In this document: piece after piece, positions 22,723-35,918 of the stretch
How the letters are laid out: every line of letters starts with the position of its first letter
Numbering within the stretch: the first letter of the stretch is position 1
DNA from: Anthopleura xanthogrammica
Lineage: Eukaryota > Cnidaria > Anthozoa > Actiniaria > Actiniidae
Assembly: GCA_964019055.1 (NCBI GenBank)
Contig: OZ025207.1
Location: 25,205,617-25,269,616, forward strand
Direction: 5' to 3'
DNA: 64,000 nt
The notes under the pieces: generated by a model
Databases searched by the model: none
Seen by the model: the letters and a program-made list of their open reading frames with translations, nothing else
Told to the model about the DNA's origin: nothing
Translations under genes and position numbers: made by a program

Positions 22723-25449
22723 TAATAGCTGCCTAATGCTTTGACACGAGTTTATAATTAATGATAAATAATTGCAATTAATTATTGCTTCAAAACCGCG
22801 GCACTGGAAATTACATTCCTGAGAGCCGCAATTTCAAAATTTTCAGCATGAGGGTAATGATATTCACTGACAACCCCTAGATTAGCCCCCTCACCCCGCC
22901 CCCAATCAAACTATGCTCTCCAGTCCCTGCATGCTCATTTATTCTACTGCGCAGGATCATCTTACTTTGCGTTAACGTACGAACATTACTTGTGCTTTTC
23001 TTTAACTGATTTTTGTAATATTTGCTTTGTGTGAACCAGGCTTTATCTGTCACGTTAGGTCATGAAAGGCAGACTTTCATTTGCCTATTCGAATTCATAT
23101 CTTAGAATATAGTCATACTCACTTGACCAATCAGCAATCAGTATTTCAATGATCAAAAAATTTAGAAAATGAACCATATGCTATATATCCTAACCTTTTT
23201 TTTTTATTTATTTATTTATTTTTTAATTTTTTTAATTTTTAATTTTTTATATATATTTAAAAAATACTTAAGATAGTACGCGCGCTCTCATTGGTCGAGA
23301 GCTGTGTTTTCACCAGGCTATGAAGGCACGGAGAAAATGTTTTATTTCTTAAATCCTAACCTACTAAATCCAATCTAGAAGCGGGGATCACGGTTCCCTT
23401 TGACCACCCCTTAAATCCGCCTCTGATGTCTATTGTTTTCTGTTGTTTCATAGATAGTTTCAGATACAGACCCCTTTCACGTGACGTCAAAGCAGCTCAA
23501 TTTTGAGGACAATAGAAAAGAACTTCAATATCCTGAGAATTGGAACCTTTTTTTTTTGTCCTCCAAATTGAGTTGCATTCTGACGTGCTGCAAGGGGTCT
23601 ATAGTGTTTGCAATCTTTTGTGAGTGAGCGAATAGTGAACAATTTTCAGCAACTTCAAGACCAATTATCAGCTTTAATACAAGTCATTAACAATCATCTT
23701 TTCTACAATCTAATGTTAAATATAACCGAAGTGTTATCGATTCCCCTAATCAAAGGTTCTAATCGATATATAATCGGTTTGTTTGTTCATACCCTTACTA
23801 GAAGAGATCCAGGTGCCAGCCCTTTGTAATATGAACTTAACATCCATGTTGAGAAGAGTCTATCTAAACTTGTAGTTAAAACTATTTTTAAAGCAATCAT
23901 TTTATAAAAATAAGCAAAAAGCAAATAAACCTAGCCTCTGTAGGCTTGGGCTTCCGCTGTCAATGTTCCAGAACACAACACAGGAAACCCAAAGGAAAAG
24001 CTTGATACAGGGCTGAAAAACGAGTCAGCGGTTACGGATAAATTCGCGGGCTCGCCTGTGGTTTCGAAAAAATCCCAAAATCATCTACAAAAGTGCAGAA
24101 AATAAGCTCATTTCTTGAAAGTTAAAATCAATAGGAATTGTATCTTAATCTATTAACCAATACCTGAGGTTTGTTATTATTTTATGTAGAACTTTTCTAA
24201 TGTTTGTACTAAAATGTTTTTCCCTGAAAACCTAGACCAATTGAGATGCAAAATTTTCAAGCGGCCATGTTTGTTTTCTTGGAGAATTTGACGCAAGCGC
24301 GAACGTTTTTGGGCCTTGTACTGCCGAGATCAAGCTAAGAGGAACCAGGTTATAAATGCTTTTACAATCTGGCAATGATACTATTAAAGTTGTTAAAAAA
24401 ATAAAATAAATTCAAAGTAATGAAAAGAAAAAAAACAAAAAAGTTACTCCTTTGAGTCATACTGAAGTGTAAGGAAATACCTAAGTCCAAAATGGCGCAC
24501 GACTGTGTGAACTACATGAAAACCAGGCATCCAGGGTCAACTTTACAGTGTTTTCTTCTAATTTGATCCCTCAAAATTGTTGTGTTCCCGAATGTAAGAA
24601 AGAACGAAAGACCGAACAAGTGTATACTTTGTATAGACACCATATTGTTTCTTTGCATTTGGCCCTGGATGCCTCGTTTTCAATTATGCGCGCCATTTTG
24701 GACTTGAATAGGTGTATAGGTAAATTCTCTATGCTACAATAAAAGATGAAGATTATACTCGCTGTGTTTTGCAATCCTTATCGTAACTAAAAATTTTGAT
24801 TTTTCTGTATAAACTATTTCCGTGCATGTTGCATGTCTTTGTTAAAAACTATAAACTTGTTCTAATAATTCAATTTTTCTTTAGAATTATTTATCTGATA
24901 TCATTTTAGGAAGCGCTCGATGCCTCAACAATTTCTTATTCCCTATTCCCTATAGAGGGTTTGCACCATAACTTGCCGGTGCCCATAATACAGCTTAGGC
25001 TGCCTGTGGTTAGAGGGCAGAACAATAAAATCCCTTTCCTCTCGGGAATTGAATTATTTCTCATGTAAAATTAAAGTATTGTTCCTGCCATGCAACATGG
25101 CTGCCGTCACGTGATGGTGCAAAACCTCTATTCCTTATCAAACGATATTTCTAGCAAGCGGTCTAAATAAAGGAAGGACGCTCTACGCCTACGGGCAACT
25201 CCTTCGTTATTAGGGCTAGATTACATTAGCGTAAAAAGCCTCCAAAATCTACAATATGCTTAATAAATAAATAAATTAAATGGTACTTAGTTTAACCTTT
25301 GTTCATATTTTAACTTAACGAAAATATTTCAATCCTACAAATTATCTAAAAAACACACTGTTAAAAACACTTAACTTAGAATTAAAAACCATTAAAAGTT
25401 TGCTTGGTGATGGTCTTCAACGATACCACTAGTTGCAGGGTTACTTTCC
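22723..25449. other. Intergenic DNA with one further MITE
   Basis: No coding model supported. It holds a T/A low-complexity tract (about 23196-23265), the family-2 MITE at 23468-23600, and the region just beyond the stop codon of the death-domain gene. No clear poly(A) site for that gene was fixed. Confidence 0.5.
23468..23600. repeat. MITE family 2, second copy
   Basis: Same ends as 2275-2406 (AGACCCCTTTCACGTGACGT / TGCTGCAAGGGGTCT), about 85 percent similar by eye. Confidence 0.8.
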
Positions 25450-28400
25450 TTATACAAAGATAATATCTTCGGTGTCAACGTCTGAAAATTGGAAGAAAAG
25501 GGTAGTTAGCATTCAAGAAGGACGATATCGATTTGAATAGCCCACTTCAGAGAAATGTTTCGCTTGTCACGCACAAAAGTTTCAATGTGAGGCTTTGTGC
25601 AAAATGCTCAGTGATTCGTGATAGGAAAAAAAGACAGGAGCCTCGTACTGAAACATTTGTGTTTTAAAAGCGAAACATCTCTCGGAAGTGGACTTTTTAT
25701 TATTGCTATCTTGGACAACAGCGCGGTAGAATTTCTTCCTTGCGGTTGCCTTTTTGTCCCCTCTCGTCTCCTTTTCTCTCGTCTCTCCTGGCCTTTTGTC
25801 TAGTGCCCTTTCCTCCCCTTTTCTCTATTTGAATTCGTAATGAAATTCATTTATAGGAATTCATTCTCAAAAGTTTACTAAATAAAACCTTTTTTCCTTG
25901 AGCGTAATATTTTCCCATTTCATTCCCTAGAGTATCATTCATTTTTTTAACGATTGCGCACGAGAAGACTTTTGGATGTAGATACAACTCAAACAAAAAA
26001 TCTTATCTCAAGAGAATGGCACGTTTTCTGAAATGGGAAAACTTTAAGCCTAAGTTAAAAAAAAAAAAAAAAAAAAAAAAAGCCTAAGTTAAGCCGAAAA
26101 GGCTTCTATCAAAACTTACCTGTCAGCCACTTGACATCCTCACTGCTCGTCGTTTCTCGTTGACTACTATTGTCTGACAACATGCTGGACTGTGATTGGC
26201 TTTTCAGTTGGTCACGTGTCTTACTTGGCTTAACACTTGGAGAATCTCCCCAGGAATCTGATTGATTGTCGTTAAAGGACCTGTCAAGCTTCTTACTGGA
26301 TTTGTCACTTAAAGAAGCTCCCAAGACAGCTGATTGGTTCTCAGTCGAGGACTGGTCACGCTTCGTGCTCGGAATGTGACGGGGAGAATCTTGCAGGCAA
26401 TGTGATTGGCTCTTTTCCAAGAACTTGTCACGCTTCAGAAGTGGTTTTATTACGCTTTGATCGCGGCTCGGTTTTTTGTTTCTGGTTTGAACATCACTTT
26501 GACTTCTTCCTATCTCATGATACTGCTTCGTTACAATATCAATTACTGCCTCTCCGTGACCGTCACGCTCTTGATTCATGTAGCGTGACTCTGTACGATT
26601 TATATTCCGAGCGTGCGGATCACTGTTACATTTGTGGACTTTTTTATGAGTCGATTTTTTGGTGCTGGAACTATATTGAGATGTGGCACCACGTGAAGTC
26701 TGCGCTTGCCCACCAGCATTTTTGGCGCGAAAAGAGAGCTTATACGCGTCATTTGGATCATCGAGATGGAGATCTTCGGGGCCTAGAAAGTCAGCCTTAT
26801 TTCCACTCCTACATACTAAGGCAGTATGACTTGTACTGGTTGGTGGGTGGAACGGTAAATCAGGTTTCTCTATACATCCTTTCTTTCTAGTGATCATTTT
26901 GAAACTCTTGTTCCTGAAAGATCTTTTGGTTTTCTGGAAGTAAATGAATAGTATTCCTTCAGTTTGACTTTTTCACTCGTCAAGTATGGCATATACTCCC
27001 AGTCATACAAACGGCTGTAAATTTGTCATTTTTTAACTTAAGTTAAGGAGAAAGTTTATTATATTAGTTTTCTCGGCCGATATACAGCTATTTCAAAAAA
27101 CGCTGAATACTGAATACTGAATAGTGCATTCCAAGAACAAAGAGCATTGTGGGTCTCATTAATTTGAAATAAAAAGTAAATATACAGCGATTTGCTCTCT
27201 GTATTAGGGCTCGAAACAGCAGTCTGCCATTGGCTAAAATCCAGGCAAAATTTAAGGTTTGGCAGGCAAAAATAACGTTGAACTGCCAAATGGAAAATGA
27301 AAGTAATAAAAGGGCAGGCAAAATTGACTGGACTGGCAGGCTATAATGGTTTCCTATTTTGAGCCCTGCATAGTATAGCTAGTCTATTGTTTCGGATGGA
27401 ATGCACCAAAAACAAAATAAATAATAATTATTTATTTTATTTTATACAATAATATTACATGATACAAAAAGCATTTCGGACTTGGAATGTACTATTCAGT
27501 ATGCAGTATTCAGAATTCAACGTTTTTTTTGAAATGGCTGTATAACACCAGAAATAATGAACCTTTGTAGGTTTACTAAAGTAAAGGTGCTCTTTCTTAT
27601 TCGCTAAGTTTAATTCTAACTTATTTGAATTCGCAGCCACCATTATGGAGAAGGGATTATTGCGAAAAAGGTAAATGTTTCCTTCTGAAAAACCGTATGG
27701 CCCGGGGATGGGACTCCCATATATAATAGGGCGGGGATGTTCGTTTAAAAGTTTGAAAATGATCCCCTAAAAGATAACCGAGTCCTATCCAGGTGGGCGT
27801 GGCAATGATTTCCCCCCTAAGAGGTACCAACTTACAAACAATATACTCATTTACCGACGAGTGCTAAGTGGTGTCCCAAATTAGCTTGCACTGAGTGCAA
27901 GCTAGGAATTTCTCACACATTAATAAACTTTATTATTATTATTAGTGACAGAAGTCAGATGATGAGAAAAAAAAATATTCTGAATAACAACTGTGATCAG
28001 TCTGGCTATCATTATCTAATCTCTGGTATCGTATTTTCTTAGAAACACCGTAAGAGGCACAGGCTTAATCTCTGGTGGTCCTCAGGTTTACATTTGTGGC
28101 AATTTTATGAGGCACCAAATCTCAGATTTTGAACCCTAAGAGGTACGAGTATTCACGCCCTTTTACAATCTGAGAGCTACCCCCCCCCCCCCCCCCCCAC
28201 CGCCCGGGAAATTTGCCCCTCCCCAACTGGGCCGTGTGGGGAGTTTCGATGATCATGCCCCTCGCCACTTTTTTGTAATGAAATGCTCCTTAATGCGAAT
28301 TATGTTAAACTTCCTTACAGTCAAACTCACTCATGCTTTCCTTACTAACAACATTCAAAGATTTTGTTTATTTTCTCAATGCACGTTTCAAGACAAGATT

Positions 28401-31400
28401 GAAAAATCTTTAAACCTTGATAGAGGCGCGTAAGTTAGTTTATCCATAATGTCCTTAAAAATCATAATTATTACCTTCGAGTCTGTTCTTGTAAGCCCGG
28501 AGGGCGTGGCCGGTGCTGTGCTACCTTTTTTGTGCCTGATTGAGTCACGAAATGTCACATAGAAACGCGAGCGAGACTTGGATTTGTCTGATTTATTTCG
28601 CTGTTTAAAATGGAAATAGAAGATAATCAGTGTTAAAATATTTAGGGTCACTACCATCATTTTGTTCTTCCATTTCCTTACTTTTCTTTTTATCAATATT
28701 TTTTTTTTATAATCAAGCCTCTTTTTTTTTAATTTCTTTCAATTTCGATTAATTATATTTTGGGAAACTGAGAAAAAATTTAAATAAAAAATTTCGATGA
28801 ATTTCTTTTAATCCTATTTGCCCTTTCTCCTCTTAATCCCATTTCTTTTCTCTCGTTTTTTCTCTTTTTCTCTCATTCATTCTTTCTTTCTCTCGCTTTA
28901 TTTCACATTCATTCTTTCTCTCTCTTTATTTATTTATTTTCAGTGGATAATATACCTGGACTGCTTTGGATTTTTTACGCTGTTTGGGGGTGAGAGACTG
29001 GACCACTTTTCGTCTTCTGGCAAAATGTTGAAGAATATTCATAGTGCACTGATGAAAAAAATAAAGATATTTATTTTCTAATAACTTCTATTTTAATTGC
29101 TGCAGAATTGCTTTACAGAGCAGAGGCACGGTCACTGTCGTACCGTGTATTTGTTGTAAATCAGTCCCGTATGTTTTCCACTCATACCAAAACCACTCTA
29201 GGGCATGTCGTACCGTGTACGTGCTGTAAGTCAGTACCGTATATTTCCCACTTATACCATAACCACTCTATAGGGCATGTCGTACCGTGTACGTGCTGTA
29301 AGTCAGTACCGTATATCCATCCACTCGAACGAAAGCCGCTTTACTATATCAGTAGCTTTGTAAAATCGATGAACTCTCGAACCAAACACATCGCCCTCAT
29401 GTACTCTCATGCAGTTCACCGCATGACTGAATAACTATCTGTAACACGCCATACGTGACAACAAGCGCTTCCCCTCAATGAAGTCTTCCACTCCCTAAAA
29501 CTAACCTCTAAGGTATCGTCAATCTCCGGTTCGTCTTCTTCTTCTCCTTCACATTTCTCTTGTCCTAGTTTTTGTTCAACATCAAGAATCTCCTGACTAC
29601 AACGTCTTTTAATCTTTTTGATCTCTGAATGCATCTTATTATGGTCTTCACAGATACCATACGTCCTTTCAGCCAAATTGTATATCTTATCAGTTGGGAT
29701 CCCAATAACTGATAGTTTTCTGTCATCCCCTAACATCTTGTCAAGCGTGTGGTGCAACAGGGATGATTCTTTTTCTAGAAGCTCGAGCTTCGTTTTCGTT
29801 TTTTCACAGTTGGTGCAGTCCAAGTTTTCTTTACAGAAGCCAAAGGAGTCCTTTTTCAGTTTGGACTGCAGTTGTTCTACAATTTCCTTTAGACGGTTGA
29901 CTGTGTCCTCTTTCCCCTTGATCTCTTTCAGGAAATCGTACGTGTTTCGAAGCTTTTTTTTCTTTTCGAGAAGGTGTTTCTTTGGAATTGCCTATCAATG
30001 ATTAAAAGTGACAAAATAGAGGCCATTGTTAAAAGAAATCATACGATTTTTTTGTAAAAGCAAAAACAGAGTCATCACAGGCGCCGTTTACCCACACGGA
30101 GAAAAGTTAAAATTTTGCTTCTCGGAAGTGTACCAATGTGTGACGTCATCAAAAATGTTGTAATTCTGTTTTGAAATATTCAAAATCAAAGAGCGGAGAT
30201 TACAACATTGCCTACTTTTTGCAAATTTTAAGATTGTTGCGAGGTATACGAGCTAAATAAATGGAGTTGTCGGGCGTTTAAGCCCCAAAAAAGCCCATAC
30301 ATTTTCTCTTGACGCTAGTCTCTCAATATACACCGGCCACAGAGGTCTTGGTTTCGCTCTACGGTAAAAATGTGTCAATTTTGCTTTCAACTTCATAGAC
30401 TTACAAAACAACTATTTAGCTCAGCCCAATCCACTGGGAGTGACCGGGATGATCTGGGACCGATATTGATGACTGACAGCCATATCATAGTCATTACAAC
30501 ATAATGTAGTTACCTGTCTCGCAGCCACGATGAAGCAATCTGGTGTTTCCTCGATTTTAATGATGATGTATTTCTTGCCTGATATTTTACTCACGCAAAG
30601 ATAGATCTATAGTAGAGATAAATATGAACATTAAGAATCATTTGACAGAATATTGTTTCATTCTCTCTTTATCTCTGTGACTGACTGATTGACTGACTGA
30701 CTGACTGACTGACTGACTGACTGACTGACTGACTGACTGACTGACTGACTGACTGACTGACTGACTGACTGACTGACTGACTGACTGACTGACTGACTGA
30801 CTGACTGACTGACTGACTGACTGACTGACTGACTGACTGACTGACTGACTGACTGACTGACTGACTGACTGACTGACTGACTGACTGACTGACTGACTGA
30901 CTGACTGACTGACTGACTGACTGACTGACTGACTGACTGACTGATTGACTGACAGGACTGATCAACTGTTACATCAATGCATAACCAAATCCCATTCCAT
31001 TCACTTTCACATATACTAACTACCACTTACTTCTTCATCACTGGCAACCCTCAGTTGTTTTATAACAGACATCTCCTTAAATGTTTCCTTGATGTTATGG
31101 ATTACTGTGGTCATCAGAGGACATCTTATTTTCTTTGGAGATGACAAGAGAATCATCTGACATTCATTTTGTATGCGTTTTGGCAGATATTCTAGAACTT
31201 TCTCAGCTACATCTTCTCGTTCAATGTGATTAAAACACTTGAAGAGATCAAGAACAGAAGCAGCAGTTCCATTTTCATTTTTCCACTTTACCAGAACTTG
31301 GTAGGCCTTTTCGCTGACTTTGCTATAATCAGCATCAATGTTTTCAACAGAACATTCTTTCTTCAAGAGGTATCTTCCTGATTCTTTCCAGCATCCTCCA

Positions 31401-34400
31401 AGTTCTTCAGCAAACTCATGAAAAAGCAAGCCTAATTCATTCTTGTTGAAGTAATCTGCCACATTTTAAGAAAAAAAAAATTAAAAAAAGAAAGAAAGAA
31501 AAGGAAAAAAAAAGGGAAAAAGAAAAGAAAATGAGCTACTGTTTATTGCTTGTACTTCCAGCGCTAAGTAGTTGTGCAACTGCTTATTTTACTTTCCAGC
31601 CATGCATAAATGTGCAGCAGAAAAGTCTTGACAAGACATCTTCACTTTTGACATATTTCTCTTTTTCATTTTACTTGGCATGGCATGACATGGCACAGTA
31701 CAGTATAGCAGGGCAGGGCAGGGCAGGGCAGGGCAGGGCAGGGCAGGGCAGGGCAGGGCAGGGCAGGGCAGGGCAGGGCAGGGCAGGGCAGGGCAGGGCA
31801 GGGCAGGGCAGGGCAGGGCAGGGCAGGGCAGGGCAGGGCAGGGCAGGGCAGGGCAGGGTATGGAATGGTATAATATGGTATGGTGTGGTATGGTATGGTA
31901 TGGTATGGCATGGTATGGTATAGCATGGCATGGCATGGCATGGTATGGTATGGCATAGCATGGTATGGCATGGTATGGCATAGCATGGTATGGTATGCTA
32001 TGGTATGCTATGATTTATTTATTTTATTTATTTATTTATTTATTTTTTTTATAATGATATTTTAACAGGATGCTCCTTCACTTTAGTGATTTTCAAGAAG
32101 GTCCTGTAAACTAATTTTTATGCATCATATAATGGAGCTAAAAAGTAGAAGGCAAATTATCAATACAAAATGAGAAAAATTACAATTATGCAAAAATGTA
32201 AAAATTCAAATAGCATACTTAAAGAGTTCATTCAGAAAAAATAGACTTAAATTGAGAAATTTTTGAAGATTGTTTAACAACGTCACTTAGATTGTTCCAT
32301 TCTTTAATGGTATGGCATAGTACTATATGGTATAGCATGGCATGGCATGGTACGGCAATTTGCATGGTGATGGTATAGCATGGCATAGGGTAGAGTACTA
32401 GTACTAGGTAAGGGTAGGGTAGGGTACAGTACTGTAGGTCATAGAATAGAATGTACAGTAGTGTCAGGTTAAAGGTGTATATTAATATTCAGTAAAATAT
32501 CCTCATTTCATACCTAGCTCATTTTGTTCTGGAAAGCCAGCCACATCCTCAATTGTAGCTCTTTGCATTAATCCATTGATCTGATAAAGAGATGAATTAC
32601 TTGAAGCAGGAGAATCAGAAAAGAAGCCTGATTCATTACTTTTACCAATCAAGAATCTTGATGACCTATGATTAATGGAAGTATCATCTAGAATGCCTTG
32701 CAGTGCTGTAGATAAATCATTGTGGGATAATGGCTTGCGTGAACCAACAACTGTAAGGATCTCTAAATCCTTAGAATTAATTTCAGCAGGAAGACTGCCA
32801 AAGGATTGGGCCTGTAGTCTGCTGGCTGGTGCTGAATAATTACCTGAAGCAAGAGAAGGAATATGATATCAGAAAAAAAGCAGCAATTAACACTTATATA
32901 TATATTAATCAAATTTACTTATAAATGAATATTGCAAAGATTTCCCACACTTTCTTTATAATCATTTTCCTTGAAGAGTGACCCACAAATTTTGATGACT
33001 TGTTTGCCAATAAATAGCATTTCGGCAGCCTTCAATCAAAGAACTAAACTCAAAAATATTACATTTTTTTTAGCTAGATTTTGGACTGAATTAAAGATTT
33101 CAATCCCCTAATCCTCTAAAATTTGTCTCAAAACTGTAATTTTTATAGTTTAGTTCTTTGATTAACATCCATCAAAATGCTAGTTGGCAAACAAGACATT
33201 AAACTTCAGGGGTCGCACTTCAACGAAAATGTTTATAATTTGTAAATATTATCTTTGTCTGTCAGGCAGTCATAATATTGTGAATTCATTTGACAAATGT
33301 GCTACCTCTCATGCACTGCACTTGTCTTGCATTTCAATCTCTGACTTTGTGATATTTGTGACTTAATTAATTCTACATAATTATGCAACAAAGAATGAAA
33401 ACAGAAACTAAAAATCAATATAATTATAGCTGAAGAAAAAATGAGAAAAAAATGAAAACCACCAACTGCTGTACAATTTTAGTCAAAAATATGCCAATTT
33501 TTTTTCTTAATTTTTCCAGCTTTACAAGGTAAGAGCGTAAAAATAAATAATCAATAATATATATCGGGAAGTTGATCTGTATGATATATGGTCCGAATAG
33601 CTTGTATTCGATAAGTAGATTGTAAATATACCAATACCAATCAGATGCAAATATCATATGATTATTATAATATTATTATTATTAATAATTAATGTCATTA
33701 CCCAGCTGTTTATGGAAAATCACACATACTGATTGGTCGAAAACTTTGGAATGTTTCCCTATAATCACCTACAGGTGAATATAGGATTGCCTGCACTAAT
33801 TTGTTTGTTGATACAAATCTCTTTTAAAATATGAAAAATATCTACATTTTAGAAATAAATTGATGTTTTTCAAATAACCATCTGTGTAATGATTAACTAA
33901 AACAATTATTCACCTCAGTCTTGGTGATCATCGGTGAATAATTGTAATATTTAATATTACTCAGAAAATCAGCCTTAAGGATAACTATAATTTTATGACT
34001 TCTATTAAAACCTTTGAGAATGAAGGGAGTTATTTGGCTGAGAAAATCCATTTTAAAGTTGAATACAAATCAAATTTATGAACTTCTCCTAGGTGCCCAT
34101 GCACCCCTCTTCTGGCTTGGATATAGTTCTTTTGTTGTTCAAAAATTGTATAGCACTTGGTTAAAAGGTGCATCTTATTAACTTTGTGATACCTTTTTAG
34201 GAAATATATAAGCACATATGCAAAAGTCGTGGTCTATGATTGTGCTCACATCAACAACCAGGATACTATACATTCCAGATGAACATGCCACTTGTCTAAA
34301 AACAATACATTGATAATAATATAATGACCTCTTAGAAGAACTCAAGTAATTTTTAACTATCCAACTGTAACATTGGGGTAAAGAATGAATAATAATTATC

Positions 34401-34936
34401 TCGAATAGAAGAAAACATTCAAAGCTCAGGTTAAAGATAAATTTCATCCCAAACAATAACGAATCCCAAATAATCACGAACAAACAAACAGATATACAAA
34501 TATTGAGTTCCATTTACTTACTATCAATAAATTATTTATCATTTTATGTAGGGAAATGTTGACAGTTCTGCAATTCAGCGCTATCACATTGTTATGCTAA
34601 TCTTTCAACCTCAAAAACTTCTTGGATAGAAATTTTAAATATCTTTCTTTTTAGTCGATTCTGTAGTGATAGTCGAGGTAAATCGAGGCTAATAATTTAG
34701 GTATTAAGTTACTTAGCGAAGATAAGAAAGCTTTCTTAGCGAAATCCATAAATAAGCTCTATAAAAGCTAAGCATTATTAACAAATTATTGAACATTTTT
34801 GTGTGATTCTCAAGACTACGAAAACATCTCAAGCAGTACTAGAATCAAAACTACTAAATTCTGAGTAATTTAGGAAGAATATACAAATCTTACCAGACAT
34901 AGAGAACACGTCTTCGTCTCCCATGAGATAGGCCAT
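25450..34936 (-). CDS. Death-domain and coiled-coil protein, eight exons
   Basis: Exons (reading down the minus strand): 34936-34894, 32843-32514, 31455-31031, 30606-30514, 29991-29506, 28600-28475, 26933-26120, 25481-25450. All seven introns have GT and AG ends, and the phases (1,1,0,0,0,0,1) join into one frame of 782 codons starting MAYLMGDEDVF and ending DTEDIIFV. Exon 3 (about residues 125-266) contains a six-helix death-fold segment. Its signature WKNENGTAASVLDLFKCF followed by IEREDVAEKV is the known helix 4-5 region of death domains, which dimerise with other death domains in apoptosis and innate signalling. Exon 5 (about 298-459) is a Lys/Glu coiled coil with an acidic end; exons 6-7 are a long Ser/Gln/Lys-rich tail with DQS repeats, probably disordered. 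No kinase, TIR, NACHT or membrane segment is visible, so it looks like an adaptor. The partner is unknown. Confidence 0.8.
25904..26042. repeat. MITE family 1, second copy, in the last intron
   Basis: TATTTTCCCATTTC and GAAATGGGAAAA pair. The interior is inverted relative to the copy at 1113-1250. A 24-A homopolymer follows at about 26059, flanked by a short direct repeat (GCCTAAGTT). Confidence 0.6.
27081..27545. repeat. Inverted-repeat element in intron 6 of the death-domain gene
   Basis: TATACAGCTATTTCAAAAAA pairs with TTTTTTGAAATGGCTGTATA; the pairing extends about 65 bp through CTGAATACTGAATAGTGCATTC. No coding content. Confidence 0.75.
27697..28250. repeat. Dispersed G/C-run repeat in intron 6
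   Basis: Contains GGGGATGGGACTCCCATAT, a long C run at 28181-28200 and CGTGTGGGGAGTTTCGA. Its style resembles the repeats at 6925-7440, but I could not align them convincingly. A short TTATTA run lies at 27932-27945. Confidence 0.35.
29137..29330. repeat. About 71-bp tandem repeat, three copies
   Basis: GTCGTACCGTGTA recurs at about 29138, 29208 and 29280, each followed by a GTAA(A/G)TCAGT(A/C)CCGTAT block and ACCACTCTA. It lies in intron 5 of the death-domain gene. Confidence 0.7.
30680..30953. repeat. GACT tetranucleotide microsatellite
   Basis: About 68 copies of the 4-bp unit with two interruptions near the ends, in intron 3 of the death-domain gene. It is open in several frames (Ser-Val-Ser-Gln on the minus strand) but the splice sites at 31031 and 30606 remove it. 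Confidence 0.95.
31709..32012. repeat. GGGCA pentanucleotide microsatellite decaying into ATGGT
   Basis: Thirty perfect GGGCA units (31709-31858) pass into degenerate ATGGT/ATGGC units (31859-32012), which reappear at 32309-32400. The array is in intron 2 of the death-domain gene. The order suggests a change of repeat unit by point mutation followed by expansion. Confidence 0.9.
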
Positions 34937-35329
34937 TGATATTTGAATACGGTCTTGAAGGGCCGCGTCGCTCTAATCAGGCGACCAAATCATAAACTGC
35001 AACTAAGAACCTTCCAACTTTTTTGTAACATTTGAGTTGTTAGTCCTCGTAAATGTTTTTACGTATACAATTGTTGTGCAAGTGAGTAGATAGGTTTTTT
35101 CCCCCTTATAATAGAACCTTGATTAAAATTTTCCTGTTTGATTCTACAAGACACTTATTGCGTGATGACGGATGTCAATCAAGTCCAGGGACTCCCGTTC
35201 CGGGATGATGTCACCTTCTATATTAAGATCAATTGATCACTAATATTGAATAATTTTGAATTTTCTATAATTTATTTAGCTTTTCAATAGGGGAAGAGGC
35301 ACCTAGTGAATCCTACTGAATAAATCATC
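34937..35329 (-). promoter_or_regulatory. Upstream region of the death-domain gene
   Basis: This is the 390 bp before the ATG at 34936. I see no TATA box at a telling position and no defined element; it includes a GTGATGACGG/ATGATGTCACC stretch near 35163-35213. Recorded only as the place where its promoter should lie. Confidence 0.25.
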
Positions 35330-35377
<48 letters not shown>

Positions 35378-35390
35378 ATTATTATTATTA

Positions 35391-35459
<69 letters not shown>
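35330..35459. repeat. ATT microsatellite
   Basis: About 43 trinucleotide units with two interruptions; it ends exactly at the TA flank of the next element. Confidence 0.95.
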
Positions 35460-35460
<1 letters not shown>

Positions 35461-35918
35461 AGTCAAACTAAGAAAACCGTGAACACCTAAAATATGTCTG
35501 GAATGTTTGTGTGTTTGATCACAGCGCTTCTACCAAAACAGGTAGAGTGTGAATTTGACTCGTCGTGCAACGCTTGTTTGACTGTACATTCGTGAAGTCT
35601 AGTGCACACATTCCTGAGCCCCGAGCGGCTATTTACCTTTGAACATGCTATTCAAGTAGAAGTAACGCCCAAGTTCCACCACAAACTTCAAAGGTAATTA
35701 GCCGCGAAGTATTTTCCCGTTTAGAAGTTTCAAACTTCATATTTTAGTTTTATTCTCGTGAAATTAGAAGTTTCTATTCGAGACAGACGGATACACGAGA
35801 GAAGGATTCAATTCAATCTTTTTTCATGGTGGTGGAAAACATCCTTTTTTTACAAGCAACGGTCTAAATAAACATTCTAGACATATTTTAGGTGTTCACG
35901 GTTTTCTTAGTTTGACTG
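35460..35918. repeat. 459-bp MITE with TA duplication (CAGTCAAACTAAG ends)
   Basis: CAGTCAAACTAAGAAAACCG pairs with CGGTTTTCTTAGTTTGACTG. The inverted repeat runs about 47 bp to TAAAATATGTCTGGAATG. TA flanks both sides (35458-35459, 35919-35920). No coding content. The ends resemble those at 22508-22722. Confidence 0.85.

Noticed and set aside
26402..26890. 162-codon plus-strand frame
   Set aside because: Antisense shadow of exon 7 of the death-domain gene.
30658..31026. Ser-Val-Ser-Gln repeat protein on the minus strand
   Set aside because: Translation of the GACT microsatellite lying in an intron of the death-domain gene.
31589..31986. Pro-Ala-Leu-Pro-Cys and Met-Pro-Tyr-His repeat proteins
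   Set aside because: Translation of the GGGCA/ATGGT microsatellite in several frames at once.
35284..35466. Poly-isoleucine open frame
   Set aside because: Translation of the ATT microsatellite.
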